Below are positions 22,301 to 34,696 of a DNA stretch of 64,000 nt, piece by piece (within the stretch, counting starts at the first letter, position 1; every line of letters begins with the position of its first letter). The stretch is taken from positions 361,457,863 through 361,521,862 of the forward strand of contig CM060915.1 of the NCBI GenBank assembly GCA_030737875.1. Reading direction: 5' to 3'. Both the position numbers and the translations under genes were made by a program. The stretch is from Allium sativum. Its lineage: Eukaryota > Streptophyta > Magnoliopsida > Asparagales > Amaryllidaceae. The notes beneath the pieces were generated by a model. That model was given only the letters and a program-made list of their open reading frames with translations. It did no database searches and had not been told where the DNA came from.

Positions 22301-23995
22301 TTGATTTGGACATAATTCCAAATCCAACCGTTAGATTTCTAATTTCTAATATTCGTTAGAAAGCTCTTTTCGATACGAACCCAACGGTTCCGGTTTCAGG
22401 AGAATCCGACGGTCGGATCTCCCGTAACGTCCGTTTGAAATAAATGGTCGAAATTTACGAACTGCCGCGGCACGGCGCGTTCTATTCAGGCCATTATATT
22501 ATATATATAATATATATAATATATATTTCGTCGATTTCTATTTAAAACGAATTATATAAATAGTTTTAAATTCGTTTCAAAAGAAATTTCAACTTCCATT
22601 TCAATTCAAATCAAAATCGAATTCTTCTTTATAAATTCGTTTTAAAATTCATTTCTATTCAATTCAAATTTCAATTCAATTTGAATTCATTTCAATTCGC
22701 TTTCAATTCAATTTGAAATCGTTTTCAATTCATTTCATTTCGAAATCGTTTTCAATTCAATTCATTTCGAAATGGTTTTCAATTCAATTCATTTCGAAAT
22801 CGTTTTCAATTCAATTCATTTCGAAATCGTTTAAAATCGATATAAATATCGTTCACGTCAAAATGTCGTCAATCTAATCAACATGGCTTCATAAATTTCT
22901 ATTTTCAAATATTCTATTTCAAATATTTCTTTTTCAAAATAGTTGTTATAATCAAAACATTTCGTTCAACACATGACCAATCTCAATGGATGAGTACTGT
23001 CAACACATGAACTTTTATTTTATAATATAAAGATGTAGACTTTATTATTAAAATATTTCGTTCAACACATGACCAATCTCAATGAATGAGACTGTCAACA
23101 CATGAACTTTTATTTTATAATATTCTTTATTTTTCAAATTGGAATGAGGCCCAATCAATTACCATACAAAGTTAATTATATGGATTTTCATACAACACAT
23201 GTATATCATAGCATTGAAAAATAATCAACCATCAACCAAAGTGCACTATACTGTATAAGCATCAAATATAGATATTCAACGCTTATAACAGCCTGTCAAT
23301 CAATCGATCGACATATTCAATCAATCAGGATGAGTGAACTTCAAATTTCATCCCAACACCCGTGTGGGGTTTTCAAACAATCAAACACATATTTTATTTG
23401 TGCTGTTGGGCGATGTGTAAAATTTATCGTCCCAATCAATGTCATTCAAATAGGTGTACATAAACAAACCGTCTGGTTTGTAAATGAATATTTATTTATT
23501 CACATTCACGTTAAAAATTATATTTTAACGATAAAACATTTTATTTCAACCTATGAATTTCTATTCAATTCATTTCTATTCAATAAAATGATATTTTTAT
23601 TTTTCTAACTTATTTTAGAAAATTTCGGCGGCATAACGGCACGATACTAGAAACGGGACAAGGCCTAGCCTTATCCCCGGTCTAGTGAAGGCCCACGCCA
23701 TTCACACATCAATCAAATCAATTTATTTCACCCGACAATTCAATTTCAAATCAAATCATCTAATCAACTACACAACCAAACAATTTAACAAACAAGCCAT
23801 CCATGGTCTGTGGATGACGGGTGTCAGGTGCTACTAAGCACCGTCTGCATCCTAGTATATATATATAACTAGAAATTTTAAATTGAAAGGTGAGAAGTTC
23901 TCACCGAAAGCTATCCCAACTTCTTGACTCTTCTTTGATATAAATCTTCTTTGTTCCCGCCTTTTTGTCACCTTCGTTGCCCGCTTTCACTACAT

Positions 23996-24435
23996 ATGTA
24001 AAAATCGAATTTTTACTTCGCTAATCAATATATAAAAATCATATTTTTACTTCGATGTTCAATATATAAAAATCATATTTTTACTTCGATGTTCAATATA
24101 TAAAAATCATATTTTTACTTCGATGTTCAATATATAAAAATCATATTTTTACTTCGATGTTCAATATATAAAAATCATATTTTTACTTCGATGTTCAATA
24201 TATAAAAATCATATTTTTACTTCGATGTTCAATATATAAAAATCATATTTTTACTTCGATGTTCAATATATAAAAATCATATTTTTACTTCGATGTTCAA
24301 TATATAAAAATCATATTTTTACTTCTTTATTCAATATATAAAAATCGAATTTTTATTTCTTTCTTCAATATATAAAAATCGAATTTTTATTTCTTTATTC
24401 AATATATAAAAATCGAATTTTTATTTCTTTATAAA
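23996..24435 (-). repeat. 34-bp repeat array in C 3' LTR
   Basis: Eight units of ttcaatatataaaaatcata... type with cttcgatg, then variant units with cttctttatt. The unit is 34 bp and contains a near-palindrome AAAAATCATATTTTTA. The partner LTR (31992-32292) has four cgatg units. The four missing units account for nearly all of the 134-bp length difference between the LTRs. Confidence 0.92.
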
Positions 24436-25363
24436 TCCGACTTTTCTTTCTTTAAAAATCTCGCTTTCGTTTTGAAATTTTTTACCTTTCGATAATGAAA
24501 AATTATACCTTTCTACTTCAAAAATCAAATCTTTTTTCTAAACAAAAAAAAACCGTATCTCTTTCTTTTTTCTCTCATCTAATATTCATATGTAAACTAA
24601 ATCTGCTAGATACATATATATGTTTTCAAAACCATATATGTGAAAAATCAGTTTTTTTTCTATGTATTTATATAAATTACATTTTTATTAAAACAATGTT
24701 AATGAATTAAATAAGGTAATTTATAAATCAATTAACTAAATTAAACTACCTTCCATCATCGTTTCAATCAGAAACTGTTGAACCGGTCATCCTCATCTCG
24801 ATTTTCGGTCCTAATGCAATTGAAATCATCCAAATCTGTTTCCATTTGGGTGAGATATAATCAATTAAACTCTAATTACATTCACAGTGTAATTAAATAT
24901 ATAATTAACTGAATTAAAATACTTAACCATTTCTTTAATCGTTCCTCTTGCTTCTTCTATTTTTTTTTCCGCTCCAGGTTCGGAAGAACCCGCACCGCCC
25001 CCTTGTTCACTGCGCCACCATTGGACCACCGAACGTTGATCATCCATCACCACGACACGCGCTGGAGTGCCACCTCCCATCGCCCGCCTCCAGGTTCGAT
25101 TCGAACTCCACAAATGCCTAGGAAAAGCTGGCGAACGGAAGCATCTTGAAGCACAAAATCGGGTAGAACACAACAGGGTTTTCGATCATGGCCATTGAGA
25201 AGGGGAAGCTCATCGAGTTGAAGGGAATGGCAGTATAAAATTTCGAATAAAATCGCTTAGATTAGGAGATCGAAAGGGGATTTTATCGGTTGTTTTCTGG
25301 CCCTCAATTTTTACAGTGTGGCGGCCCGAACGTGATAAATAATTAGGGTTAAAAAAAATCCCC

Positions 25364-25369
25364 TTTATA
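25364..25369 (-). promoter_or_regulatory. TATA box of LTR C
   Basis: The minus strand reads ATATGGTATAAAGGGG, a good plant TATA box. A GC-richer leader follows to about 24935. It ends near AAATG|GTTAAGT, a weaker splice donor candidate than those in D, E and H. The other LTR has the same at about 33228. Confidence 0.45.
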
Positions 25370-26964
25370 CCATATATTTTTTTTTATTTTTTATTTTTTT
25401 ATTTCATATTTGATCCTTAGAATGCTTTGTAATGAAATTTCATGTTCTAAACACCAAACGAGACCCAACTAACATCGCCCCTAGTTAATTACCTCATTTC
25501 CGAACACGATGGGACATGTTTCGTAACCCAATTCGGTTGTTACAATCAGTTTTCGTCAAAATTAAAATATAAATCATTATATATTTAATTTGAACGCACA
25601 TTTCAATTTACCGTGGCCACATACGAACTCTATAAATTCCAGAAAAATATTTTCTAGCTTCGTATTGACGATACGGTCCTAACAAAACTAGTTTCGTCGA
25701 ATTCTGAGACCGTTGGAAAAATGGCCAATTTCCAGTCGATTAAAATCAACTGAAACCGGTCAAACGCGTTTTCCTTTGCCACGCTCACATATTGAATCGA
25801 AAAATTATGAAATTTGAAACCTAGCAATAACTTGACACTGCGGACCCAACAAAACTGGTTTCGTCGAAATCCGAGGTCGTTTGCAAAATGCCAATTTTTA
25901 AGGGCCTGAATTCCATAGCGACTATTCAGAATTTTCAACTGGACATATCTTTTGATCCCCGATATGAAATCTTGATTTTTCGGATTCGTTGGAAAGATAT
26001 CATCAATTAGATCCTAATGTTTTTGGTTTCGCTAAAATCCGGATTGTTTTGCACCCGGTACATTCAATTGAAGTTTGAAATCGAATTATCGAACTACCGC
26101 GCCATTTTCAATTCTATTTATAATTATATATAAATTTTTATATTCTAACGACGACGTATATAATATATACGTTCGAATTATATTTAAATTAAATTTCTCG
26201 TCGATATTATTTAAAATAATTCATTTTAAATAATCAAAATTCGCTAAAATTGCCAAAATAAAAATTTCAAACTGGCTCGCATTTTACGGGTTGTTACAAT
26301 CTCCCCCACTTAAAACTTTTCATCCCCGAAAAGGAACAAAGTCGAAAGTGGTTTGATTATTCATCTCTACGGTCGATCTGGCTTTCATTCTCCAACTCTT
26401 TAGTTTCTGAGAATTTTCAAAATTTCAAAAATTTGGCTAACACCCTAAATTTTTGAAAAATTTCGCCATAACCTCCCCTGCACCGGGAGCATCGGGGAAT
26501 TTCAAATAGCTTCCCCGGTCCTTCAGATCTCAAAAAGAAAAAGAAAAAGCCAAGCGGCTAGCCAATAGGCTCACAAAATCATCATCACCCAAACAAAACA
26601 GTAAATCATGTAGTAAACATGTACCTATTTGTCGGGCAAACAAATTTTATTCTTCGGCTCTAGCCTCCTTGCTATGACCTGTTCAATGATATACATGTAT
26701 ATGCAAGCAAATGCGACCAATTTTCAATACAGTTCAATATTTGATCAAATTAGGCATAATGGTTCAAAATTATCAAACAATTAACAAACAACACAAACAT
26801 CAATCAATTAGTGGATTAGAGTTTCAAATTGATAACTTTGATACATAGTCAAAAATCAGATTTTTGATGCCAAATCTCAACAATAGGCCCTATCTAATTT
26901 TGGTTCTCACACCAGTCAATAGGAAATATATAGAAAGCCCACTTTCGTCACTCGAACATAAATT

Positions 26965-27099
26965 CTAATGATGGAGCTCCATCATCAAAATCATCTCCGG
27001 GCGATTAGAGTGTAATTCTATATCTATCCAGTATATTAAAATTTCGAATACACGCGGATCAGACGTATACGCAAAATCTATATATACTGGATTGTCCAT
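26965..27099 (-). other. Short open frame in C internal region
   Basis: The 44-residue frame starts with ATG (MDNPVYIDFAYTSD) and aligns with 5999-6187 of D. It is the only open frame common to both internal regions. I cannot assign a function and think it more likely a decayed coding remnant than a working gene. Confidence 0.3.
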
Positions 27100-27197
27100 A
27101 TCAATATAAAATAAATAATCAAATACGAATAATTGATTTTTAATTTTCAAAACAAAAATTGTTTTCATTTTCAAAAATATACTCTTCACACTCGTTC

Positions 27198-27255
27198 TAG
27201 GATACTACTGATCCTATCTCTAACGAGTCATTCTAATTGGATATTACTAATCCAA
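27198..27255 (-). promoter_or_regulatory. Tandem hairpins after the primer site of C
   Basis: On the minus strand hairpin 1 is TTGGAT/ATCCAA with loop TAGTAAT (27255-27237), and hairpin 2 is TAGGAT/ATCCTA with loop CAGTAGT (27216-27198). Both stems are perfect. See D and H for covariation. Confidence 0.65.
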
Positions 27256-27316
27256 TATCTGATGAATTCTTTCGTATGGTTCTAATGTGCCTTGTTCTCT
27301 AGCTTTGTAAACCAAA

Positions 27317-27328
27317 GCTCTGATACCA
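27317..27328 (-). promoter_or_regulatory. Primer binding site of C (tRNA-iMet)
   Basis: The minus strand has TGGTATCAGAGC two bases after the LTR end, followed by tttggttt as in D. Confidence 0.92.
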
Positions 27329-27330
27329 AC

Positions 27331-30300
27331 TGTGACGGCAAGGAATTTCGCTCGGTCCGAACCAGTCGCTAAACCGACCCAGACCGTTCGAAACGCCCTA
27401 TCGTTTGAGAACACGACAAAATAGAACGCATGCAAAAGAACATTTCACTGTATATTACAACAATTCCATCAGATACAAGAATATACAGAGTATTAATGAA
27501 TATTACACAGAAATATCAGAGATTTAAATTACATTTAAATACATAGCAGCGGAAAATAATACAATACACAACTAGAAAGAGATATACGGATACAAAGCTT
27601 TCCGGATATCGTTCCAGCTGTAAACCAGGATCCTGTGAATATAAATCTGCAAAACCAAAACTACTAGCTGCCCGTGTCGAAAATAGGGGCACCCAGAGTT
27701 TAGGTTAAAACAATAAACTCCAGGTCAGTCATGTGACTGGTGTGAGAACTAAAACAGTTATTAATCTTTATTTTAAATCATTAGGTAAATCAAGGGACCA
27801 CGCCGTATAATACGGAACGGGTTTCCTCCCAAGAATACCAGTGCATAAAACAAACAGCGCAATGCTTAAATAAAGAAAAATGAAGCTGTTATAAGACCCA
27901 GGTCCCATCACACAATGCAACGCAGCCGAGGATAGGGTTTTCCCTTATAACAGCCAAAGAATGCTTGATACGTTTAAAACAAATCATTTGATAGTAATAA
28001 TAAGTGCATAGTGTATAAAACAACTTCAAATCATAAGTATCAATCATAGGCGGCATGAATGGCCCATAACACTATGTCGCCATATATAAGTTTACAATCA
28101 AAACCGCAAGACGACGTATTGGAAGTTGTGTTATCATTTATGGTATGAACCGAGGCTAGGGGCAAGATCCTCTACCGATTCGAGACGCTCTAGTCCGCCC
28201 CTCAGGATCAGAGCTCGAGTGACCCTTGGATCGTCAGGGCCGGTCCACCGATGTGGATTAAAATGCCTGAACATGCGTTTCCCCACCCTTTGGGGCGTAA
28301 GTCTGGCCCGTCAGCCGACCAGAAGCATCGGCCGAAACCGATATCACGAGGCGCCTCGCTTTTCAGCAAGTAATAATAGGTAACATCCACATGAGTCAAA
28401 CTCGTCAGCCAGTTCAAGCACTGACGCCACTCCTAACTAGAAAGAAACGCATGTCCTCCCTGAGGTCCGTCTCCCGTTTTTGATTCATACCGGGTGTGAT
28501 ACTCGCGAATCAACGTTACACAAAGCTACGCCACAAAGGCCGTGCTTCGATCATCAACCACAGGACTTTGCTTTTCAACAGAAGCCTCGATCAATTGCCA
28601 CTTAGGTATGCCACACAGGCAATTCACTCCATGCGATTGATATCCATCAATATATAACCCCTGAGCTCGTACGTCTCAGAGAAGGGCATTAAGCAAGAGA
28701 ATAAATTCTCCGCCGCCAAACAGATATATATTTAATAGAGATCGATCACACGGACTAAAATCCAATGTCAGACACACCGTCCATTTACAAGTCCGTTCTG
28801 GGTCTGAACGAAACCGGAGGCACCTAGTACCCCGCATATCCATCGATCTCCAAGTACGTCTGGACGATCACTAACTGTTTCCATCTTCTTGGGTGTACAG
28901 CCCAATCAAGATCATCAGTAATTACCCAAACGACGTGAAGACCTCCGGTCTTCGACCATCGTCTTCATCTTCGACTTATCGTCGTATCAGTTATTCAGAA
29001 TGGGATAAACCCGGTCTTTCCGAATAACTCGCGTATATTTAAATAAGTGTTACACAAACACAACATACGCCTCATTCCAATTCATTAGTCACTAACCGTA
29101 AATTAATCAAGAGAATAATTCCCCAAACATTAACCCCGAAGGCCGAAACCAACATCAGATCAATATCCAGAAGACCATTCTGCTTGGCTAACCGACAGTT
29201 AGTTTCTAAATTTCACGTTCATAGGGAAAGGTTCCCATAAATTTTATCAAAGATAAATTCCTTGAATTTATTCTTTAATCTACTTTTGAATATCAATTCA
29301 AACTAGTCGGGATTAACGAAACTTATCGAAGTAATCATTTGTTTTAATTCCCCAATCCCAACCTATTCATCCCCTGAAGTAAAACTGGTAATACTTCATA
29401 TTTAACACCACAGTGTTATCGGTAAATTCAATTACCATTTCACGTTCAAATCTAATTAAAGATTTAACTATCGCCTGGAGCAAAACTGGTGATACTCCAT
29501 TTTCGATCATTCCAATCTAATTAAAGATTCATTAAAACTCCACTTAGTTTTAATCTTCGACTGGGTTAAAGAATCAGTGTCATTTAAAACACGGTTCACG
29601 ATAAACCCAAAATCACATTCCATTAATTATCGGGTTAAAGAACGAGTGTTATTTAAAACACGGTTCACGATAAACCCAAAAATCAATATCACTTCCATTC
29701 CAATTAAATATCATTCAATTGGTACACTTCATTAAATCTAACTAAAAAGATTTAATCTTTTCTCAACTGGGTTCAAGAACAGTGTTAGTGAAGACACCAT
29801 TCACGACAAACCCAAATCACATTCGATATTCAATACAAGGCTCTGAATAGAAAATATACCGGCTTATATTCAACATCAAATTCCACGATTAACAAATGTC
29901 GTATGGGAAATAACGATATAAATATATATCTTTCAAATTTCCATAACAACATCCGTATAATCACGAATTCCAACATCGAAATATTCCGAAGACAATTTCG
30001 ATTCAAATCCACTCCAATGCAATCATTGGAAATTCTGGTTATTTTTAAAACCCTTTTCAAATTCAATTTATTTATTCAAAAATAAATAGAATTATATTTC
30101 TAGTTCAAAACTAGTTCATTTCGATAAAAATCTATTTTTATCTTTTCAAATATGGAGTTTTTCATCCCAATTCTGCACAAATCATTTCTTATGATTTTAC
30201 ACAAATTATTACTATTTTTAATAATTTTATCAAGGCCCGTACAGTCGATTTCCATCAACGGCCATCGAACTGCACTTACAGCGACCTTTTTCAAATTTGA

Positions 30301-33300
30301 TTTGGACATAATTCCAAATCCAACCGTTAGATTTCTAATTTCTAATATTCGTTAGAAAGCTCTTTTCGATACGAACCCAACGGTTCCGGTTTCAGGAGAA
30401 TCCGACGGTCGGATCTCCCGTAACGTCCGTTTGAAATAAATGGTCGAAATTTACGAACTGCCGCGGCACGGCGCGTTCTATTCAGGCCATTATATTATAT
30501 ATATAATATATATAATATATATTTCGTCGATTTCTATTTAAAACGAATTATATAAATAGTTTTAAATTCGTTTCAAAAGAAATTTCAACTTCCATTTCAA
30601 TTCAAATCAAAATCGAATTCTTCTTTATAAATTCGTTTTAAAATTCATTTCTATTCAATTCAAATTTCAATTCAATTTGAATTCATTTCAATTCGCTTTC
30701 AATTCAATTTGAAATCGTTTTCAATTCATTTCATTTCGAAATCGTTTTCAATTCAATTCATTTCGAAATGGTTTTCAATTCAATTCATTTCGAAATCGTT
30801 TTCAATTCAATTCATTTCGAAATCGTTTAAAATCGATATAAATATCGTTCACGTCAAAATGTCGTCAATCTAATCAACACGGCTTCATAAATTTCTATTT
30901 TCAAATATTCTATTTCAAATATTTCTTTTTCAAAATAGTTGTTATTATCAAAACATTTCGTTCAACACATGACCAATCTCAATGGATGAGTACTGTCAAC
31001 ACATGAACTTTTATTTTATAATATAAAGATGTAGACTTTATTATTAAAATATTTCGTTCAACACATGACCAATCTCAATGAATGAGACTGTCAACACATG
31101 AACTTTTATTTTATAATATTCTTTATTTTTCAAATTGGAATGAGGCCCAATCAATTACCATACAAAGTTAATTATATGGATTTTCATACAACACATGTAT
31201 ATCATAGCATTGAAAAATAATCAACCATCAACCAAAGTGCACTATACTGTATAAGCATCAAATATAGATATTCAACGCTTATAACAGCCTGTCAATCAAT
31301 CGATCGACATATTCAATCAATCAGGATGAGTGAACTTCAAATTTCATCCCAACACCCGTGTGGGGTTTTCAAACAATCAAACACATATTTTATTTGTGCT
31401 GTTGGGCGATGTGTAAAATTTATCGTCCCAATCAATGTCATTCAAATAGGTGTACATAAACAAACCGTCTGGTTTGTAAATGAATATTTATTTATTCACA
31501 TTCACGTTAAAAATTATATTTTAACGATAAAACATTTTATTTCAACCTATGAATTTCTATTCAATTCATTTCTATTCAATAAAATGATATTTTTATTTTT
31601 CTAACTTATTTTAGAAAATTTCGGCGGCATAACGGCACGATACTAGAAACGGGACAAGGCCTAGCCTTATCCCCGGTCTAGTGAAGGCCCACGCCATTCA
31701 CACATCAATCAAATCAATTTATTTCACCCGACAATTCAATTTCAAATCAAATCATCTAATCAACTACACAACCAAACAATTTAACAAACAAGCCATCCAT
31801 GGTCTGTGGATGACGGGTGTCAGGTGCTACTAAGCACCGTCTGCATCCTAGTATATATATATAACTAGAAAATTTAAATTGAAAGGTGAGAAGTTCTCAC
31901 CGAAAGCTATCCCAACTTCTTGACTCTTCTTTGATATAAATCTTCTTCGTTCCCGCCTTTTTGTCACCTTCGTTGCCCGCTTTCACTACATATGTAAAAA
32001 TCGAATTTTTACTTCGCTAATCAATATATAAAAATCATATTTTTACTTCGATGTTCAATATATAAAAATCATATTTTTACTTCGATGTTCAATATATAAA
32101 AATCATATTTTTACTTCGATGTTCAATATATAAAAATCATATTTTTACTTCGATGTTCAATATATAAAAATCATATTTTTACTTCTTTATTCAATATATA
32201 AAAATCGAATTTTTATTTCTTTATTCAATATATAAAAATCGAATTTTTATTTCTTTATTCAATATATAAAAATCGAATTTTTATTTCTTTATAAATCCGA
32301 CTTTTCTTTCTTTAAAAATCTCGCTTTCGTTTTGAAATTTTTTACCTTTCGATAATGAAAAATTATACCTTTCTACTTCAAAAATCAAATCTTTTTTCTA
32401 AACAAAAAAAAACCGTATCTCTTTCTTTTTTCTCTCATCTAATATTCATATGTAAACTAAATCTGCTAGATACATATATATGTTTTCAAAACCATATATG
32501 TGAAAAATCAGTTTTTTTTCTATGTATTTATATAAATTACATTTTTATTAAAACAATGTTAATGAATTAAATAAGTTAATTTATAAATCAATTAACTAAA
32601 TTAAACTACCTTCCATCATCGTTTCAATCAGAAACTGTTGAACCGGTCATCCTCATCTCGATTTTCGGTCCTAATGCAATTGAAATCATCCAAATCTTTT
32701 TCCATTTGGGTGAGATATAATCAATTAAACTCTAATTACATTCACAGTGTAATTAAATATATAATTAACTGAATTAAAATACTTAACCATTTCTTTAATC
32801 GTTCCTCTTGCTTCTTCTTCTTTTTTTTTTCCGCTCCAGGTTCGGAAGAACCCGCACCGCCCCCTTGTTCACTGCGCCACCATTGGACCACCGAACGTTG
32901 ATCATCCATCACCACGACACGCGCTGGAGTGCCACCTCCCATCGCCCGCCTCCAGGTTCGATTCGAACTCCACAAATGCCTAGGAAAAGCTGGCGAACGG
33001 AAGCATCTTGAAGCACAAAATCGGGTAGAACACAACAGGGTTTTCGATCATGGCCATTGAGAAGGGGAAGCTCATCGAGTTGAAGGGAATGGCAGTATAA
33101 AATTTCGAATAAAATCGCTTAGATTAGGAGATCGAAAGGGGATTTTATCGGTTGTTTTATGGCCCTCAATTTTTATAGTGTGGCGGCCCGAACGTGATAA
33201 ATAATTAGGGTTAAAAAAAATCCCCTTTATACCATATATTTTTTTTTATTTTTTATTTTTTTATTTCATATTTGATCCTTAGAATGCTTTGTAATGAAAT

Positions 33301-34160
33301 TTCATGTTCTAAACACCAAACGAGACCCAACTAACATCGCCCCTAGTTAATTACCTCATTTCCGAACACGATGGGACATGTTTCGTAACCCAATTCGGTT
33401 GTTACAATCAGTTTTCGTCAAAATTAAAATATAAATCATTATATATTTAATTTGAACGCACATTTCAATTTACCGTGGCCACATACGAACTCTATAAATT
33501 CCAGAAAAATATTTTCTAGCTTCGTATTGACGATACGGTCCTAACAAAACTAGTTTCGTCGAATTCTGAGACCGTTGGAAAAATGGCCAATTTCCAGTCG
33601 ATTAAAATCAACTGAAACCGGTCAAACGCGTTTTCCTTTGCCACGCTCACATATTGAATCGAAAAATTATGAAATTTGAAACCTAGCAATAACTTGACAC
33701 TGCGGACCCAACAAAACTGGTTTCGTCGAAATCCGAGGTCGTTTGCAAAATGCCAATTTTTAAGGGCCTGAATTCCATAGCGACTATTCAGAATTTTCAA
33801 CTGGACATATCTTTTGATCCCCGATATGAAATCTTGATTTTTCGGATTCGTTGGAAAGATATCATCAATTAGATCCTAATGTTTTTGGTTTCGCTAAAAT
33901 CCGGATTGTTTTGCACCCGGTACATTCAATTGAAGTTTGAAACCGAATTATCGAACTACCGCGCCATTTTCAATTCTATTTATAATTATATATAAATTTT
34001 TATATTCTAACGACGACGTATATAATATATACGTTCGAATTATATTTAAATTAAATTTCTCGTCGATATTATTTAAAATAATTCATTTTAAATAATCAAA
34101 ATTCGCTAAAATTGCCAAAATAAAAATTTCAAACTGGCTCGCATTTTACGGGTTGTTACA
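27331..34160 (-). repeat. Element C 5' LTR (6,830 bp)
   Basis: It is nearly identical to 19335-26298 and differs mainly by four fewer 34-bp repeat units. Substitutions seen include several C/T or G/A pairs. The outer end at 34160 is followed by the target duplication TTCAC. Confidence 0.92.
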
Positions 34161-34165
34161 TTCAC

Positions 34166-34696
34166 AGATAAGAATGCTTTTAGTGGAGTTACCTTTTTAA
34201 AGATTGAAAGAATGCTTGGATTTACGAAGGGTCAAAAGATTTGGGTTCGCTCCTTGATAATGTAGGCGAAACGATTCGGTAGGAAAGAAAGAAGAAGGAG
34301 AATGAAAGGGGAGGGGTCGGCTTATATATAGGCAAAGAGGGTGACCGTTTGTCTCCCCTTCTTTGTCTTATTCGGTCCACGAAGCACCATGCAGGCCACG
34401 ATCCAAAGATGGAATCGCCTAGAGGCCCATGGACCGCATTGAAACGATGGCCCACAAAACTCAAAGCCCGACACGGATCGAAGGAAAATACGCCCCGTTT
34501 CGCACAAAGGCCTAGGTACTCGGCACGAGACGAGCAGATGACCAAATCGGACCATGTCGACCTATGGCGATCCGATTCATACATGTGTCGATTTGAACCA
34601 ATGCGACTATTGATTTACGTCCCTTCAGGAGAAGGTAAATGTGAATCTTCGAAGCATGTTCCATCATCGATAAAACATACTTCGAGGAGGCAAAAA
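34166..34696 (-). promoter_or_regulatory. Antisense promoter region of element A
   Basis: This is the remainder of A between C and the A 3' LTR. On the minus strand a strong TATA box CCTATATATAAG lies at 34332-34321. A CT-rich leader follows, and a splice donor AAAAAG|GTAACT with GT at 34192-34191. An acceptor stands before the antisense ATG (18698 or 18695). With C removed the TATA-to-ATG distance is about 0.8 kb. I infer a dedicated promoter for the antisense gene, separate from the LTR promoter. The part 34340-34680 holds nothing else I recognise. Confidence 0.6.
34684..34696 (+). promoter_or_regulatory. Polypurine tract of A
   Basis: GAGGAGGCAAAAA lies directly before the 3' LTR. It is purine-only except for one C. 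It is the expected site for plus-strand priming. Confidence 0.65.

Larger units (their letters stand above)
19335..26298 (-). repeat. Element C 3' LTR (6,964 bp)
   Basis: On the plus strand it runs TGTGACGG...GTTGTTACA. In element order (right to left) it has the triplicated 168-bp module (25691, 25858, 26026), a TATA box (25369-25364), a leader, a 34-bp repeat array (23996-24435), a CAATTC/GAAAT-rich low-complexity block (22560-22840), an AT run (22495-22525) and a long conserved tail also found in D and H (for example cgtctcagagaagggcgtta). It holds eight full copies of the 34-bp unit where its partner LTR has four. Confidence 0.92.
26299..27330 (-). mobile_element. Element C internal region (1,032 bp)
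   Basis: It begins on the right with the primer site and ends on the left with the polypurine tract (26311-26299, AAGTGGGGGAGAT on the minus strand). It aligns with the internal region of D. It includes hairpins at 27255-27198, a 44-codon frame shared with D (27099-26965), and the CGCCATAACCTCC module at about 26445-26650. No gag or pol remains. Confidence 0.9.
19335..34160 (-). mobile_element. Element C: giant-LTR non-autonomous retrotransposon (Tekay-like satellite)
   Basis: The element has LTRs of 6,964 bp (19335-26298) and 6,830 bp (27331-34160) around only 1,032 bp of internal sequence. It is flanked by a perfect 5-bp duplication TTCAC (19330-19334 and 34161-34165). On the minus strand the order is 5' LTR (right), tRNA-iMet primer site, hairpins, polypurine tract, 3' LTR (left). 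There is no gag or pol. LTR differences are about 20 substitutions, about 0.3%, so insertion is very recent. LTRs more than six times longer than the internal region are unusual even for large non-autonomous derivatives. Shared ends with H suggest a Tekay-type helper. Confidence 0.93.

Noticed and set aside
23330..23608. 92-codon frame in C LTR (also 31326-31604)
   Set aside because: It lies on the strand opposite to the element and is only conserved because the LTRs are near-identical.
23996..24435. Regular 34-bp repeats resembling a CRISPR array
   Set aside because: Units are directly tandem without unique spacers, are AT palindromes, and lie in the LTR of a plant retrotransposon.
24865..25173. 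102-codon frame in the leader of LTR C (minus strand)
   Set aside because: It is present in both C LTRs only by copying, differs at its end through a run-length change, and is absent in D, E and H; kept as leader only.
25640..26140. 168-bp repeats as centromeric satellite
   Set aside because: There are only three diverged copies at a fixed place in each LTR, not long homogeneous arrays.
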